A DNA stretch of 64,000 nucleotides from Alkalibacterium olivapovliticus (GCF_003003275.1 NZ_PVTO01000001.1:62001-126000); one strand, 5' to 3'. Shown: positions 9,731-18,912, counted from the stretch's first letter. Program-made: numbers and translations. Notes: a model not told the origin generated them from the letters alone.

Positions 9731-10088
9731 AAGACATAATCCTTCCCCATATGCTATATTTAATAACATCTTCTATGTTAAATATACCATAATTGATGGG
9801 GAAAAAAACATTATTTGTATAAAAAACATTTGTTTTCATCGTTTATTTTTGGTAAAACAGGAGGATATTAATTTTTTTAGCAAATAAGCATTATAAATGA
9901 ATCATTTCATTAGAATGATTATTAAATACTGAACATTGCATAAATTAATAAATATACATAATTAATAATTATAAGTTTGGATTTTGTAGTGAAAGGACGT
10001 TTTCTTTTACAACTTTTTAATACAGTGATAACATAAAGACTGTAGATATTTGAACAAAATATGACAATCGTCATGAAAGGGTGAGGGA
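9731..10088. other. AT-rich intergenic region between divergent genes
   Basis: About 360 bases without a credible coding frame, rich in A/T tracts. It must hold the promoters of the AraC regulator (left) and the stress operon (right). I see no clear sigma-B style GTTT/GGGTAT pair and no strong hairpin. Confidence 0.5.
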
Positions 10089-10964
10089 ATGGATCGTCAC
10101 ATACTCGGGACGTTTACAAATGAAGAAGATACGGTCATTGAAGTCAAACGACTGATTGAAGAGGAAGATTATGCTTCAGACGAACTGACTTTAGTAATAG
10201 ATAAACATGGAGATTATAATAAAAGACTGAACACATTTAAAGAAGTTCATATCGAGCAGGTCGAAGTGGAGGAAGAGACTGTCTGGGAAAAAATCAAAGA
10301 TACTTTTTCATTTGGTTCATACGACAGCAAAGCCTCTCACTCTATACTGGAAGATTATGGCGTTCCGCATGATCAGGCTGACCATTATATGGATGCATTA
10401 AAAGAGGGAGAAATTATTCTGCTGGCCGACAGTGATGCACCGAAAAGTACAGAACTATCTGAAGTTAATGAAGAGATTGTAATGAAGGAGAGAAATGACA
10501 TGGTAGACAATAATAAAGAAAATCAACCACTAGATGAAGTCAACTCAGAAGAGGAAGACGCTATAAAAAATAAAGACAATAATCCAGAAGATGTGAAAAC
10601 ATCTGAATCAAAACAGACAACTGAGTCAATAGATCCCAGTCAGGCTGAGAACATGCGTGAGGATAATACTGCTGAAGGAGATTCAGATTCGTCAAGTGAT
10701 GAAAAACCAGACGGTGAAGATCTTAAGCAGAATAAAGAAGAAGACCCTGATTTAACTGGTGAAGAAGAAACAGTTGATGCAGAAGAATCAAAACATGGTC
10801 ATGGAAATAAAATAGCCAAAGGTGTTGTGAGACCTGAAGCTAAGAGCCCACTAAATACGGATGATAAAGAAGAAAAAGATCCGTCTGAGGAATCGGAGGC
10901 TCCTGAATCTGACGCCAATTACCCTGAGCAGTCAGAAGAATCAGGAATGAAATCAGAAGAATAA
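10089..10964 (+). CDS. General stress protein 17M-like (YflT) domain with long acidic tail
   Basis: 291 residues. The first 115 match the YflT/general stress protein 17M domain (ILGTFTNEEDTVIEVKRLIEEEDYASDELTLVID, DYGVPHDQADHYMDALKEGEIILLAD). The remaining 175 residues are low-complexity, dominated by E, D, S, N and K, with no predicted fold. The domain is found in sigma-B type stress proteins of Bacilli and has no assigned biochemical activity. First gene of a likely operon with the SDR and the 82-residue protein (gaps of 25 and 24 bases). The tail is unusually long for the family and strongly acidic. Confidence 0.82.
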   Translation: MDRHILGTFTNEEDTVIEVKRLIEEEDYASDELTLVIDKHGDYNKRLNTFKEVHIEQVEVEEETVWEKIKDTFSFGSYDSKASHSILEDYGVPHDQADHYMDALKEGEIILLADSDAPKSTELSEVNEEIVMKERNDMVDNNKENQPLDEVNSEEEDAIKNKDNNPEDVKTSESKQTTESIDPSQAENMREDNTAEGDSDSSSDEKPDGEDLKQNKEEDPDLTGEEETVDAEESKHGHGNKIAKGVVRPEAKSPLNTDDKEEKDPSEESEAPESDANYPEQSEESGMKSEE

Positions 10965-10989
10965 ATTAAATGACAAGGAGCGAATTAAA

Positions 10990-11862
10990 TTGACTGAACA
11001 GGATAAAGTGAAAACTCAAAAACCGAAGAAAGATTATCTAATGAATGATGAATCCAAAAATATGGACCGTGAACCAGTAATTGAATCGGACTCTTATAAA
11101 CCAGCTGACAAACTGAAAGGTAAAGTCGCCATTGTAACAGGCGGCGATTCAGGTATTGGCGCTGCAACGTCGATATTATATGCTAAAGAGGGTGCTAAAG
11201 TGGCATTCACTTACCATTCTTCAGATGATGATGCCAAACGCACAGAAAGCCGGTTGAAAGAAATCGGAGCTGAAGTGCTTGTCTTCAAGGGAGACGTTGG
11301 AGACGAAGCATATGCCAATGAAGTCGTTGATAAAGTTGTAGAGACCTGGGGGAAAATCGACGTGTTGGTCAACCATGCAGGAGAGCAGCATTATCAGTCG
11401 AGCATAATGGATATTACAGCGGAACAGATCGACCGAACATACCGTACAAATGTATTCAGTATGTTCTACTTTATTAAAGCGGCTTTACCGCATTTAACCG
11501 AGGGTGCTTCAATTATCAACACGTCTTCAATCACGGCTTACAAAGGGAATCCTACTTTGATGGATTACTCCGGTACTAATGGGGCGCGTGTGTCATTTAC
11601 AAGATCATTGTCACAGAACCAGGAAATCACAGATAAAAAAATAAGAGTTAACTCTGTTGCACCTGGCCCAATCTGGACACCACTTATTCCGTCTACTTTC
11701 CCTGAGGATGCTTTAGAAAGCTGGGGTAAAGATGGCGCTTTAGGAAGACCTGGTGAAGCTTACGAGCTGGCCCCTGCTTATGTTTACCTGGCTTCTGATG
11801 ATTCTAGTTATGTGACTGGCCAGACGATTCATGTTAATGGCGGAGTCATTGTAAACGGGTAA
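10990..11862 (+). CDS. Short-chain dehydrogenase of the general stress protein 39 (YdaD/YhdF) type, catalytic Lys replaced
   Basis: 290 residues with Rossmann motif TGGDSGIG (50-57), Asn154 of the NTxxS tetrad region, NTSS at 177-180 and Tyr193. The family end GQTIHVNGG is intact. In SDRs Tyr is followed four residues later by the catalytic Lys (YSATK in homologues); here the motif reads YSGTN, so position 197 is Asn (codon AAT). The usual NNAG motif also reads NHAG (128-131). Oxidoreductase activity may be lost or altered. TTG start at 10990 with AAGGAG at 10975-10980. Middle gene of the stress operon. Confidence 0.9.
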   Translation: MTEQDKVKTQKPKKDYLMNDESKNMDREPVIESDSYKPADKLKGKVAIVTGGDSGIGAATSILYAKEGAKVAFTYHSSDDDAKRTESRLKEIGAEVLVFKGDVGDEAYANEVVDKVVETWGKIDVLVNHAGEQHYQSSIMDITAEQIDRTYRTNVFSMFYFIKAALPHLTEGASIINTSSITAYKGNPTLMDYSGTNGARVSFTRSLSQNQEITDKKIRVNSVAPGPIWTPLIPSTFPEDALESWGKDGALGRPGEAYELAPAYVYLASDDSSYVTGQTIHVNGGVIVNG

Positions 11863-11886
11863 AATCCAATACAAAGGAATGATTTT

Positions 11887-12135
11887 ATGTCTAAAGATAA
11901 TGAACTTAAAAGACCCAATTTTAATAGTGAAAAAGGCAAATCAGATCCGGCATACAATCAGGTCGTATCTCCTGATACATCAGCACCACTCGGCTATATC
12001 AAGGATCGTGCAAACAAAGATAAATTGAGTGAAGAAAAAGTAGCTGAAAAAGCTAAAGGAGACACTGTAGGGAACGAAGTAGAGTTGGACCTGAATCCTG
12101 ATGAAGAGAATGAATCGACTGAACGACCTGAATGA
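11887..12135 (+). CDS. Small hydrophilic protein, unknown function
   Basis: 82 residues, no cysteine, no hydrophobic segment; starts MSKDNELKRPNF, has a KDRANKDKLSEEKVAEKAKG stretch and an acidic end. Composition suggests an intrinsically disordered protein. ATG preceded by AAAGGA. Last gene of the operon with the YflT-type protein and the SDR, 24 bases behind the latter, so a stress role is likely by context only. Confidence 0.7.
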   Translation: MSKDNELKRPNFNSEKGKSDPAYNQVVSPDTSAPLGYIKDRANKDKLSEEKVAEKAKGDTVGNEVELDLNPDEENESTERPE

Positions 12136-12154
12136 GATAGATTTAAATCATTAA

Positions 12155-12195
12155 GAGACCAGAATAGCTGTCTTCATACAGCTTCTGGTCTTTTT
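12155..12195 (+). terminator. Terminator of the stress operon
   Basis: AGACCAGA.AGCTGT against ACAGCT.TCTGGTCT with a T tail, 20 bases after the last gene. Confidence 0.85.
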
Positions 12196-12438
12196 ATAAT
12201 TTAAAATAATGGGATCTTGGAATCTTATTTTTGCAGATAGAGCGTTCTACTGCTTCAAGAAGATTGGGAAATATTTTTTATACTGACACTCTAAATGTGA
12301 TTGAGCCTTTTGATGGCAAAGTAAACTGTGGTTTAAATTGTTTTCAAATGGAATAAATAAAGAATGTATGTTCGAACCATTAAAATATAGAGGCATAAGT
12401 GCTATACTTGTAAAGTAATGAATGAAGGAGGATGAGAG
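12196..12438. other. Intergenic region upstream of recX
   Basis: Together with the terminator this makes a gene-free stretch of about 300 bases. A TATACT (12413-12418) just before the recX ribosome binding site may be a -10, but no matching -35 is clear. Nothing else recognised. Confidence 0.4.
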
Positions 12439-13395
12439 TTGAACCAAGATAAGAATAGAAAAAAGGAATCGAATTTTATTGAATTAGGCCCAGTTATACC
12501 CTCTAGCCATTCAGAGTACTCAAAAAAAGGAACTGTCAAAAAAAAGAGGGACCTTCCAGATCAAAAAGGATTACCGGCAAAAGGAAAAACGTCTTACAAA
12601 GAGTACGAGATAACAAAAGTACAAGCCCAAAAGGCTAAAAACAGATTCAACATTTATATTAATGATGAATATGCTTTTCCAGTAGATGATAATTTATTAG
12701 TCCAGTACCGATTGATCAAAGGAAAAGAACTGACGAAAGAAGAAATCGAGGAACTTAGGGAAAAAGGGGAGTTAAGCAAAGGGTATCAGGCTGCTCTTCA
12801 TTACTTGAATTTCAAAATGCGGTCGGAAAAAGAAATCGTAGATTATCTTAAGAAAAAAGAGTATCAGAGTATCGAACCGATCATTGAGAAATTGAAGACA
12901 AATCGTCTGATCAATGATGAAGAATATGCGAAGAGTTTTGTTCGGACCAACAGTTTATTAAAGTTGGAAGGACCTAAAAAAATCGAAAGGACTCTTTTTA
13001 CAAAGGGGCTTTCAAAAGGAGATGTATTAACAGGTTTGGATGAATACAGCGGAGATAAACAGCAGGAAAATGCATCAAAATTAGCCGAAAAAGTACTGAA
13101 CAGACAAAGAAACAAGTCAAGTAGAGAAATGACTCAGAAAATTAGAGAACAGTTGATGACACATGGGTTTGACTCAGATGTGATTCAAACAACTTTGGAT
13201 GAACTGGAAATCGATCAGTCAGACGATGAAGAGTATGAAGCCCTGGAGATGCAGGGTGAAAAAGCATGGACTAGATATTCACGTAAACACTCTGGTTATG
13301 ATCTGATTAGCCGGACTAAAACGTTCTTGTACTCAAAAGGATATCCGAGAGAAATGATCGACCGGTTTATCGAAGAAAAAGAGGAATTGCAGTGA
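12439..13395 (+). CDS. recX: Recombination regulator RecX
   Basis: 318 residues; RecX inhibits and modulates RecA filaments. The body shows the repeated three-helix RecX modules: ALHYLNFKMRSEKEIVDYLKKKEYQ, LINDEEYAKSFVRTNSLLKLEGPKKIERTLFTKGL, and later LISRTKTFLYSKGYPREMIDRFIEE. About 50 residues of charged N-terminal sequence precede the usual family start. TTG start at 12439 with AAGGAGGA at 12424-12431; the long N terminus is therefore probably real. Overlaps mutY by 4 bases (GTGA). Confidence 0.9.
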   Translation: MNQDKNRKKESNFIELGPVIPSSHSEYSKKGTVKKKRDLPDQKGLPAKGKTSYKEYEITKVQAQKAKNRFNIYINDEYAFPVDDNLLVQYRLIKGKELTKEEIEELREKGELSKGYQAALHYLNFKMRSEKEIVDYLKKKEYQSIEPIIEKLKTNRLINDEEYAKSFVRTNSLLKLEGPKKIERTLFTKGLSKGDVLTGLDEYSGDKQQENASKLAEKVLNRQRNKSSREMTQKIREQLMTHGFDSDVIQTTLDELEIDQSDDEEYEALEMQGEKAWTRYSRKHSGYDLISRTKTFLYSKGYPREMIDRFIEEKEELQ

Positions 13396-14573
13396 CAAAA
13401 AAAGCACCAAAACTGACTAAAATAGAAGAGCATAACATAGCGATGTGGGATGAAGCTAAAATCTCCCGTTTTAGACAAACCTTATTGAGCTGGTACGATG
13501 ACAGCAAGCGCGACTTGCCGTGGAGACACACATCAAACCCTTATTATATCTGGGTATCCGAAATCATGCTCCAGCAAACCCAGGTAGATACTGTCATCCC
13601 TTATTATAATCGGTTTGTTACTACTTTACCGACTGTGAAAGATTTGGCTGAGGCTTCCGAAGACACCCTCCTGAAATTGTGGGAGGGCTTAGGCTATTAT
13701 TCGAGAGTCAGAAATATGAAAGTAGCGGCTAACCAGATTGTTGCTGAGCATAATGGAATATTTCCGGATGATTTCAAAGATATCCTGTCGCTAAAAGGGA
13801 TCGGACCGTACACTGCTGGAGCGGTGAGCAGTATAGCGTTCAATAAAGTTCAGCCTGCTGTAGACGGAAACGTCATGCGTGTATTGAGTCGCTTGTTTGA
13901 ACTCGATTTAGATATTGGAAAACCATCTAATCGATTAGTTTTCGAAGAGATGATCCGGATTTTAATAGACAGAGAACGCCCGGGCGATTTTAATCAGGCA
14001 TTGATGGACCTAGGTGCTACTATATGTACGCCTAAAAATTACAAGCCTGAAAATAGTCCAGTTAAAGAATTTAACGCGTCTTTTTTAAATGAAACGTGGA
14101 TGAAGTATCCCATCAAGAAATCAAAGAAAAAGGTCAAAGAAGAAGACTATATAGTATTGGCCCTCTCTAATAATAAAGGCGAGTACCTTTTTGAAAGAAG
14201 AGGAAGCAAAGGGGTACTGGCAGGAATGTGGTCCTTTATCATGATCAGCAAAGCGGACTTAAAAGAGGATGAATGGAAATCATTTCCCAGTCAAACCGAT
14301 GGCTTGTCAGAACCTGAGATGACCAGATTATACAAAAAGGTCAAAGATGAGTATGGGTTGACCATTGAATTAGACAATGAAATGAAGGGAACCTATACAC
14401 ACGTCTTTTCACGCTTGAAATGGTATTTGAACATCTACAAGGGTCAGATAGTGAATGAACACACTATGGCTAAACAAACCAGTTACATTCATCCAGACCA
14501 ATTTTCAGAAACAGCTTTTCCTGTTCCAACTCAAAAAGTATGGGAACTAATCAATACAATTACTCTATTTTAA
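13392..14573 (+). CDS. mutY: A/G-specific adenine glycosylase MutY, cluster-less type
   Basis: 393-residue base excision repair enzyme removing A opposite 8-oxoG. Catalytic Glu57 in SEIMLQQTQV, helix-hairpin-helix LKGIGPYTAGAV and catalytic Asp158 in VDGNV are present. The iron-sulfur cluster motif C-x6-C-x2-C-x5-C is broken: Cys212 remains but the other three positions are Pro219, Ser222 and Asn228. The C-terminal NUDIX-like 8-oxoG recognition domain (from about 253) is present. GTG start overlaps the recX stop. Cluster-less MutY proteins are known among Lactobacillales, so activity is expected. Confidence 0.94.
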   Translation: MTKKAPKLTKIEEHNIAMWDEAKISRFRQTLLSWYDDSKRDLPWRHTSNPYYIWVSEIMLQQTQVDTVIPYYNRFVTTLPTVKDLAEASEDTLLKLWEGLGYYSRVRNMKVAANQIVAEHNGIFPDDFKDILSLKGIGPYTAGAVSSIAFNKVQPAVDGNVMRVLSRLFELDLDIGKPSNRLVFEEMIRILIDRERPGDFNQALMDLGATICTPKNYKPENSPVKEFNASFLNETWMKYPIKKSKKKVKEEDYIVLALSNNKGEYLFERRGSKGVLAGMWSFIMISKADLKEDEWKSFPSQTDGLSEPEMTRLYKKVKDEYGLTIELDNEMKGTYTHVFSRLKWYLNIYKGQIVNEHTMAKQTSYIHPDQFSETAFPVPTQKVWELINTITLF

Positions 14574-14626
14574 ACCGAATCCCGAGTAATTTTCCTAAAC
14601 GTTCTTCTTTCAAGACTGTTTTATGA

Positions 14627-14632
14627 TATAAT
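14627..14632 (+). promoter_or_regulatory. Extended -10 element before ntdP
   Basis: TATAAT preceded by TGA (TGn extended -10), 64 bases before the ntdP start. No good -35, which is common with extended -10 promoters. Confidence 0.5.
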
Positions 14633-14695
14633 TACTCTTGAGATTTGGGAAATAAGCTATACTTTTTCTAAAATGATTAGAGAGTTGGTACAAAG

Positions 14696-15232
14696 ATGAA
14701 ATTTCCAAAAGAAGGAGAATTCATCACAATCAAAAGCTATAAACATGATGGCAGCTTACACCGGACCTGGCGCGATACGATGGTTTTGAAAACGACTGAG
14801 AACGCACTGATCGGGTGTAATGACCACACCCTTGTTATTGAATCCGATGGTAGAAGATGGAAGACAAGAGAGCCGGCACTTGTATATTTTCATAAACATT
14901 ACTGGTTCAACATTGTCACAATGATTAGACAAAAAGGGACTTCGTATTACTGTAATATGGCATCTCCATTCTTGATCGACGAAGAAGGGGCAAAATACAT
15001 CGATTATGATTTAGATGTAAAAGTATTCCCGGACGGCGAGAAAAGGCTACTGGATGTTGATGAATATGAAGAGCATGGAAAAAAATGGGATTACCCTGAA
15101 GAAATTGATTTAATTCTGAAAGAGCATATTAAAATTCTTGTAGAATGGATCAACGAGGAAAAGGGACCATTTTCAGATGGGTATGTCGATTTATGGTATG
15201 ACAGGTATAAGCAGCTTACTGGCAAAAAGTGA
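14696..15232 (+). CDS. ntdP: Nucleoside tri- and diphosphatase NtdP (DUF402)
   Basis: 178 residues, whole-length match in character to the YgaC/NtdP family: [25 protein letters not shown] at the start, a beta-barrel core ([16 protein letters not shown]), metal-binding acidic residues in [14 protein letters not shown] and DVDEYEEHG, and a helical end. The family hydrolyses nucleoside tri- and diphosphates. Single gene with its own extended -10 promoter. Confidence 0.88.
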   Translation: MKFPKEGEFITIKSYKHDGSLHRTWRDTMVLKTTENALIGCNDHTLVIESDGRRWKTREPALVYFHKHYWFNIVTMIRQKGTSYYCNMASPFLIDEEGAKYIDYDLDVKVFPDGEKRLLDVDEYEEHGKKWDYPEEIDLILKEHIKILVEWINEEKGPFSDGYVDLWYDRYKQLTGKK

Positions 15233-15246
15233 TTGTGATGGACAGG

Positions 15247-15285
15247 GCAGTAGATTGACTCAAGCAGTCTTCTACTGTTTCCTTA
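15247..15285 (+). terminator. Weak hairpin behind ntdP
   Basis: CAGTAGA pairs with TCTACTG (extended by AGTC/GACT) with a short T-rich tail. Likely but weak terminator. Confidence 0.45.
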
Positions 15286-15336
15286 TGTTATTGGACCAGA
15301 GAGTATAGCTACTTTACATAGAAAGGAAAACCGAAT

Positions 15337-16179
15337 ATGAAAAAAAGCATAGTAACAATCCCTGTTTTACTGATTGCCTGTATTTTGACTATATTTTTTG
15401 GTACACGATACGCTGCAAATCAGAGAGAAGAAATGAGTGAAGAACAGTCATCTGAATATGAAAGTACTGAGGTTATCGAAGAAGAAGAAGCATCACTTTC
15501 TGCTGAACTACCCGAAGATAGAGAGAGTAATCTGGAAGAGTATGAAAATAGAGTAGAGACTCTATCCTATTATGAAAGATTGGATTATTTATCTATGGTC
15601 AATGAGGCGGTTTCCATTGCATTTTATGGGGATATCGACTTGACTGAAGAGTGGGTCGAGTCAATTACAGCAAACATTGAGAATCATACTACATATACTG
15701 CTGAATTACTTGACTTCACATACCCTGGCGTTGATTCTTATGAATTATATATTCAGCAGACAGTGGGTCCTTTGATTGAAGAATCTCCAGACTTTGTTAT
15801 ATACGGCATGCCCGCTTTACCCGATAAAATAAGAGATATCGGATTGGCTGAAACAGAGACTTATATGACCAGTGTGTTGAATAGCCTCTCTGCTCTGGAA
15901 GACTCTGAACTCATTGTAGTTGAACCTTATCCCGTCCTTCAGGAAATCGATCAGCTTAATTCACGATCGCTTGATTACCGCAGCTATTTGAACCGGATGA
16001 GACAAATAGTTGAAACGAATAACCTGTCGCTTGTTCCTTTACACGCAACCTTTACAGAGAGAGCACAGGAGGCTGGTCTGGAGTCATATTACAACGAGAA
16101 TGGTGACTCTTTAACTAGTGAAGGACAGCAGCTGGCAGCTGAAATCGTCGACAGCCATTTAAGCGAAACAGCAGACTAA
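15337..16179 (+). CDS. Secreted SGNH-hydrolase-like protein with degenerate active site
   Basis: 280 residues. Hydrophobic segment 4-22 acts as signal peptide or anchor, followed by an acidic linker to about 70. The remainder has the SGNH/GDSL layout: SIAFYGDIDLTEEW where the nucleophile block GDS normally stands, VIYGMPALP, ELIVVEPYPV, and YYNENGDSLTSEGQQLAAEIV in place of the DxxHPNxxG block. The Ser is Ile and the His is missing or moved, so hydrolase activity is doubtful. Fold assignment rests on pattern only. ATG with AAAGGAAA upstream; monocistronic. Confidence 0.6.
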   Translation: MKKSIVTIPVLLIACILTIFFGTRYAANQREEMSEEQSSEYESTEVIEEEEASLSAELPEDRESNLEEYENRVETLSYYERLDYLSMVNEAVSIAFYGDIDLTEEWVESITANIENHTTYTAELLDFTYPGVDSYELYIQQTVGPLIEESPDFVIYGMPALPDKIRDIGLAETETYMTSVLNSLSALEDSELIVVEPYPVLQEIDQLNSRSLDYRSYLNRMRQIVETNNLSLVPLHATFTERAQEAGLESYYNENGDSLTSEGQQLAAEIVDSHLSETAD

Positions 16180-16235
16180 AAAAGTAACCCTCCAACCATT
16201 TTGTGCTAATGGTGGTTGAAGGGTTACTTTTTTTA
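16178..16235. terminator. Bidirectional terminator
   Basis: AAAAAAGTAACCCTTCAACCA-type stem pairing with TGGTTGAAGGGTTACTTTTTTT between converging genes. Confidence 0.87.
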
Positions 16236-17360
16236 ATGTAGTGAACGAACAGTAGAAACATTGTCCTTATGATTGATTTTAAAACTACTGACGAGTTTAT
16301 TTAAATGCTGAAGGTTTTCTTCATAAATCAAAACTGCTGACATCAAATGGATAACGGTATTACTCTGTCCATAATCATTTTCAAGATAAGATTCCAGACT
16401 TGCTTCATTGAAAAAAGACTGCATGAACGTAATCCTCAAATCAGCTTTGTAGGCTATAAAATTAACTTCTTTGGGAAGGATACGTCCATTCCATTTCAAT
16501 ATGATCTGTTCATGAGCGGACATCAGTGTTTCCAGACGTTCTCTAAGTAATACCCGCAGTTCTTCAGGAAAGTGGTTGTAAACATTTTCCGAATGATGCA
16601 ATGTCTTGACCAGATTATAAGCCGACTCGGTGGTACGAATAAATTGTCTGTATACAACAAGCAAACGAGTTACTGGAATATCTTTACGCCTGAACCATCT
16701 ACTCCATTGAGTGTCCTGAAGCAGAACAAGCATTTTTTTCATATCCATTATTGAATTTTCAATGGATATCAAGTCGGCGCGCATCAGCGAATACTGTACA
16801 TTTTTTCGAAGACTGACTCGTGTAAAGCGTGTCAGATCATCGGTGACTCTATTGGTCAGGTGAAAAAGTTTTTCTTCGTAATTGGGCGGCAGGATAAACC
16901 GGTTAATAACAAACGCAACGACTACACCAATAAACGTAGCCAAAACCCGAACAGTCGCATTAGTCAGTATGTCCCCATCAGTTGAGAGCATAATAATAAT
17001 CAGTGTCATAGTAGATAACCCAATCACATTATTCAGCTTCATCTGATGCAGGAGAGCGATTAATATAGCCGTCGCAAAGCTTATGATGACTAGTGATGTC
17101 CCAAAGGCACTGGCCATCAGCACTGCTACAAATCCACCCAGCGTATTTGCGACCAGCCGATCAACTAGTGTGTTGTATGACTTTTTTACAGAAGGCTGCA
17201 TGGAAGCGACGACTGAAATGCCAGCTAACGAAGCACCTTCTTCAAAGCCTATTGTTATGGTAATAAGTAATGACAAGAATACAGCTATACTTGTTTTAAA
17301 AGTTCTAGCTCCGATTTTCATAAGATATAATTCACTGCCTTTAATTTTTTTGTTAGTCAT
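16233..17360 (-). CDS. Aromatic acid exporter family (ArAE/FUSC-like) membrane protein
   Basis: 375 residues. N-terminal half is a block of about six hydrophobic helices in the order typical of the family (KIGARTFKTSIAVFLSLLITITIG, SLAGISVVASMQPSVKKSYNTLVDRLVANTLGGFVAVL, LTNATVRVLATFIGVVVAFVINRFILPP); the C-terminal half is cytoplasmic and helical. Members are linked to export of aromatic compounds; no substrate can be assigned. The start could instead be the ATG at 17321 (MKIGARTF), which is where many homologues begin; neither has a strong ribosome binding site. Confidence 0.8.
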   Translation of the reverse strand: MTNKKIKGSELYLMKIGARTFKTSIAVFLSLLITITIGFEEGASLAGISVVASMQPSVKKSYNTLVDRLVANTLGGFVAVLMASAFGTSLVIISFATAILIALLHQMKLNNVIGLSTMTLIIIMLSTDGDILTNATVRVLATFIGVVVAFVINRFILPPNYEEKLFHLTNRVTDDLTRFTRVSLRKNVQYSLMRADLISIENSIMDMKKMLVLLQDTQWSRWFRRKDIPVTRLLVVYRQFIRTTESAYNLVKTLHHSENVYNHFPEELRVLLRERLETLMSAHEQIILKWNGRILPKEVNFIAYKADLRITFMQSFFNEASLESYLENDYGQSNTVIHLMSAVLIYEENLQHLNKLVSSFKINHKDNVSTVRSLH

Positions 17361-17514
17361 AGTATACTACAAACGGCTGTAAACTTTAACTTTATTTCAG
17401 AACTGAACTGACATATTCTTGCAAAAAACGCTTAAAAACTGTATCATTTGGGTATATAGGACAGCATTCAAAATTGTTTAAATAATTGAAATATATACAA
17501 AAGGGCTGATAAGG

Positions 17515-17946
17515 ATGAGCTATTTAGTAGAACAATCTATTGAACGTTTAAAGTTCAATAATATTAGAATAACACCACAAAGGCACGCTATATTAGAGTA
17601 CCTTATTGATCAGGACAATCATCCGACAGCAGACGAAATATATAAAGCATTAGAGAGCCGCTTTCCAAGTATGAGTGTAGCTACTGTTTACAATAATTTA
17701 AGACTGTTTACAGAGCTTGGACTAGTTAAAGAAATGATGTATGGCGATAATTCGAGCCGATTTGATTTTGCTTCAACTGAACATTATCATGCCATTTGTT
17801 CAAACTGCGGGAAAATAGAGGATATCTATTATCCTGGTCTGGATGATGTTGAGGTTGTAGCAAGCAACTTGACAGGGTTCGATGTAACCTCACATAGACT
17901 GGAAATATACGGATTGTGCCCGGACTGTCAGGGAACACAGAATTAA
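17515..17946 (+). CDS. perR: Peroxide-responsive repressor PerR (Fur family)
   Basis: 143 residues. Winged-helix half ([29 protein letters not shown]) and dimerisation half. The regulatory metal ligands of PerR are all present: His36, Asp84, His90, His92 and Asp103 (the Asp, rather than Glu, favours PerR over Fur), as are the structural zinc cysteines Cys95, Cys98, Cys135, Cys138. Expected to repress oxidative stress genes until His oxidation by peroxide. The lipid kinase gene follows after 20 bases. Confidence 0.92.
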   Translation: MSYLVEQSIERLKFNNIRITPQRHAILEYLIDQDNHPTADEIYKALESRFPSMSVATVYNNLRLFTELGLVKEMMYGDNSSRFDFASTEHYHAICSNCGKIEDIYYPGLDDVEVVASNLTGFDVTSHRLEIYGLCPDCQGTQN

Positions 17947-17966
17947 AGAAGAATAGAGGCATATAT

Positions 17967-18863
17967 ATGAAGACCGCAGTGATAATTGCAAACCCATCCT
18001 CGGGTAAAAAGAATGGCGAGGAATATGCACAATATGTTAAAGAACGGTTTACTGAAATTGGGTGGAAATGTGAGATTAAACTTACTCAACAGAAAAGTGA
18101 TATTACTAAGTATACTGCTTTAGCCAGCCAGGAGGAGACTGATTACCTTATTATTATCGGGGGAGATGGGACTGTATCAGAAATGATCAATGCGCTGAAT
18201 CATACGTCCTATTCTCCGGTAATTGGAATCATTCCTACAGGTACGGTTAACAATGTAGCGAGAGGCCTCGGCATACAGTTGCCTATAGGAAATGTTCTCG
18301 ATCAGCTGATTAATAGTGAAGAACGGAAAACAGACGTCGGTGAAGTAAATGGGCGTTTATTTATGAGCTCCATTTCAGCTGGTACGATCCCTGAGACGGT
18401 TTGGGAAGTATCCGACGATATGAAAGAACGGTATGGATCTCTTGCTTATTTTATTGAAGGATTGAAGTCATTAAGAAATGAAGAGACCCACACATTAGAA
18501 ATGACTATCGATGGTAAAACTCATACTAAAGAAGTGAGTTTGATGCTGATTGGATCGTCTCATAATATACTGGGTATCCCTCATTTCTTCGAAGACGCTG
18601 AAATGGATGATGGACGTCTTCATCTTTTCATGATCAAACAAACGAGTTTCGGGCAGAAGATTGCAATCTTTTCTAAATTGTTAAGTGACAATGAAGAATC
18701 TGTTCCGTCAGAAGTAACCATTGATTCTTTTAAAGAGGCAACTATGCTTTTAAAAAACAAGCAAACACATGTGGCGATGGATGGAGAAAAAGGCCCGGAA
18801 TTTCCTCTCAATATTAAAGTGAGACCTTCATTTATTACTGTCTTAACCCCCAAATTACAGTAA
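17967..18863 (+). CDS. Diacylglycerol/lipid kinase family protein (YegS/BmrU-like)
   Basis: 298 residues with the DAGK catalytic domain: N-terminal IANPSSGKKNG, nucleotide-binding GGDGTVSEMINAL, IIPTGTVNNVARGL and the C-terminal HVAMDGEKGPE block. Phosphorylates a lipid or sphingosine-like alcohol with ATP; exact substrate unknown. Start at ATG 17967 with AGAGG upstream, rather than an in-frame codon inside perR. Co-transcribed with perR by position. Confidence 0.88.
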   Translation: MKTAVIIANPSSGKKNGEEYAQYVKERFTEIGWKCEIKLTQQKSDITKYTALASQEETDYLIIIGGDGTVSEMINALNHTSYSPVIGIIPTGTVNNVARGLGIQLPIGNVLDQLINSEERKTDVGEVNGRLFMSSISAGTIPETVWEVSDDMKERYGSLAYFIEGLKSLRNEETHTLEMTIDGKTHTKEVSLMLIGSSHNILGIPHFFEDAEMDDGRLHLFMIKQTSFGQKIAIFSKLLSDNEESVPSEVTIDSFKEATMLLKNKQTHVAMDGEKGPEFPLNIKVRPSFITVLTPKLQ

Positions 18864-18912
18864 TGAGTCCAAAACTTTTACCAATTTGATAACCCGGTTT
18901 TAATTTAGGTCG

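Noticed and set aside
9731-10088. Sigma-B promoter for the stress operon
   Set aside because: Expected from gene content, but I could not find a convincing GTTT and GGGTAT pair with proper spacing.
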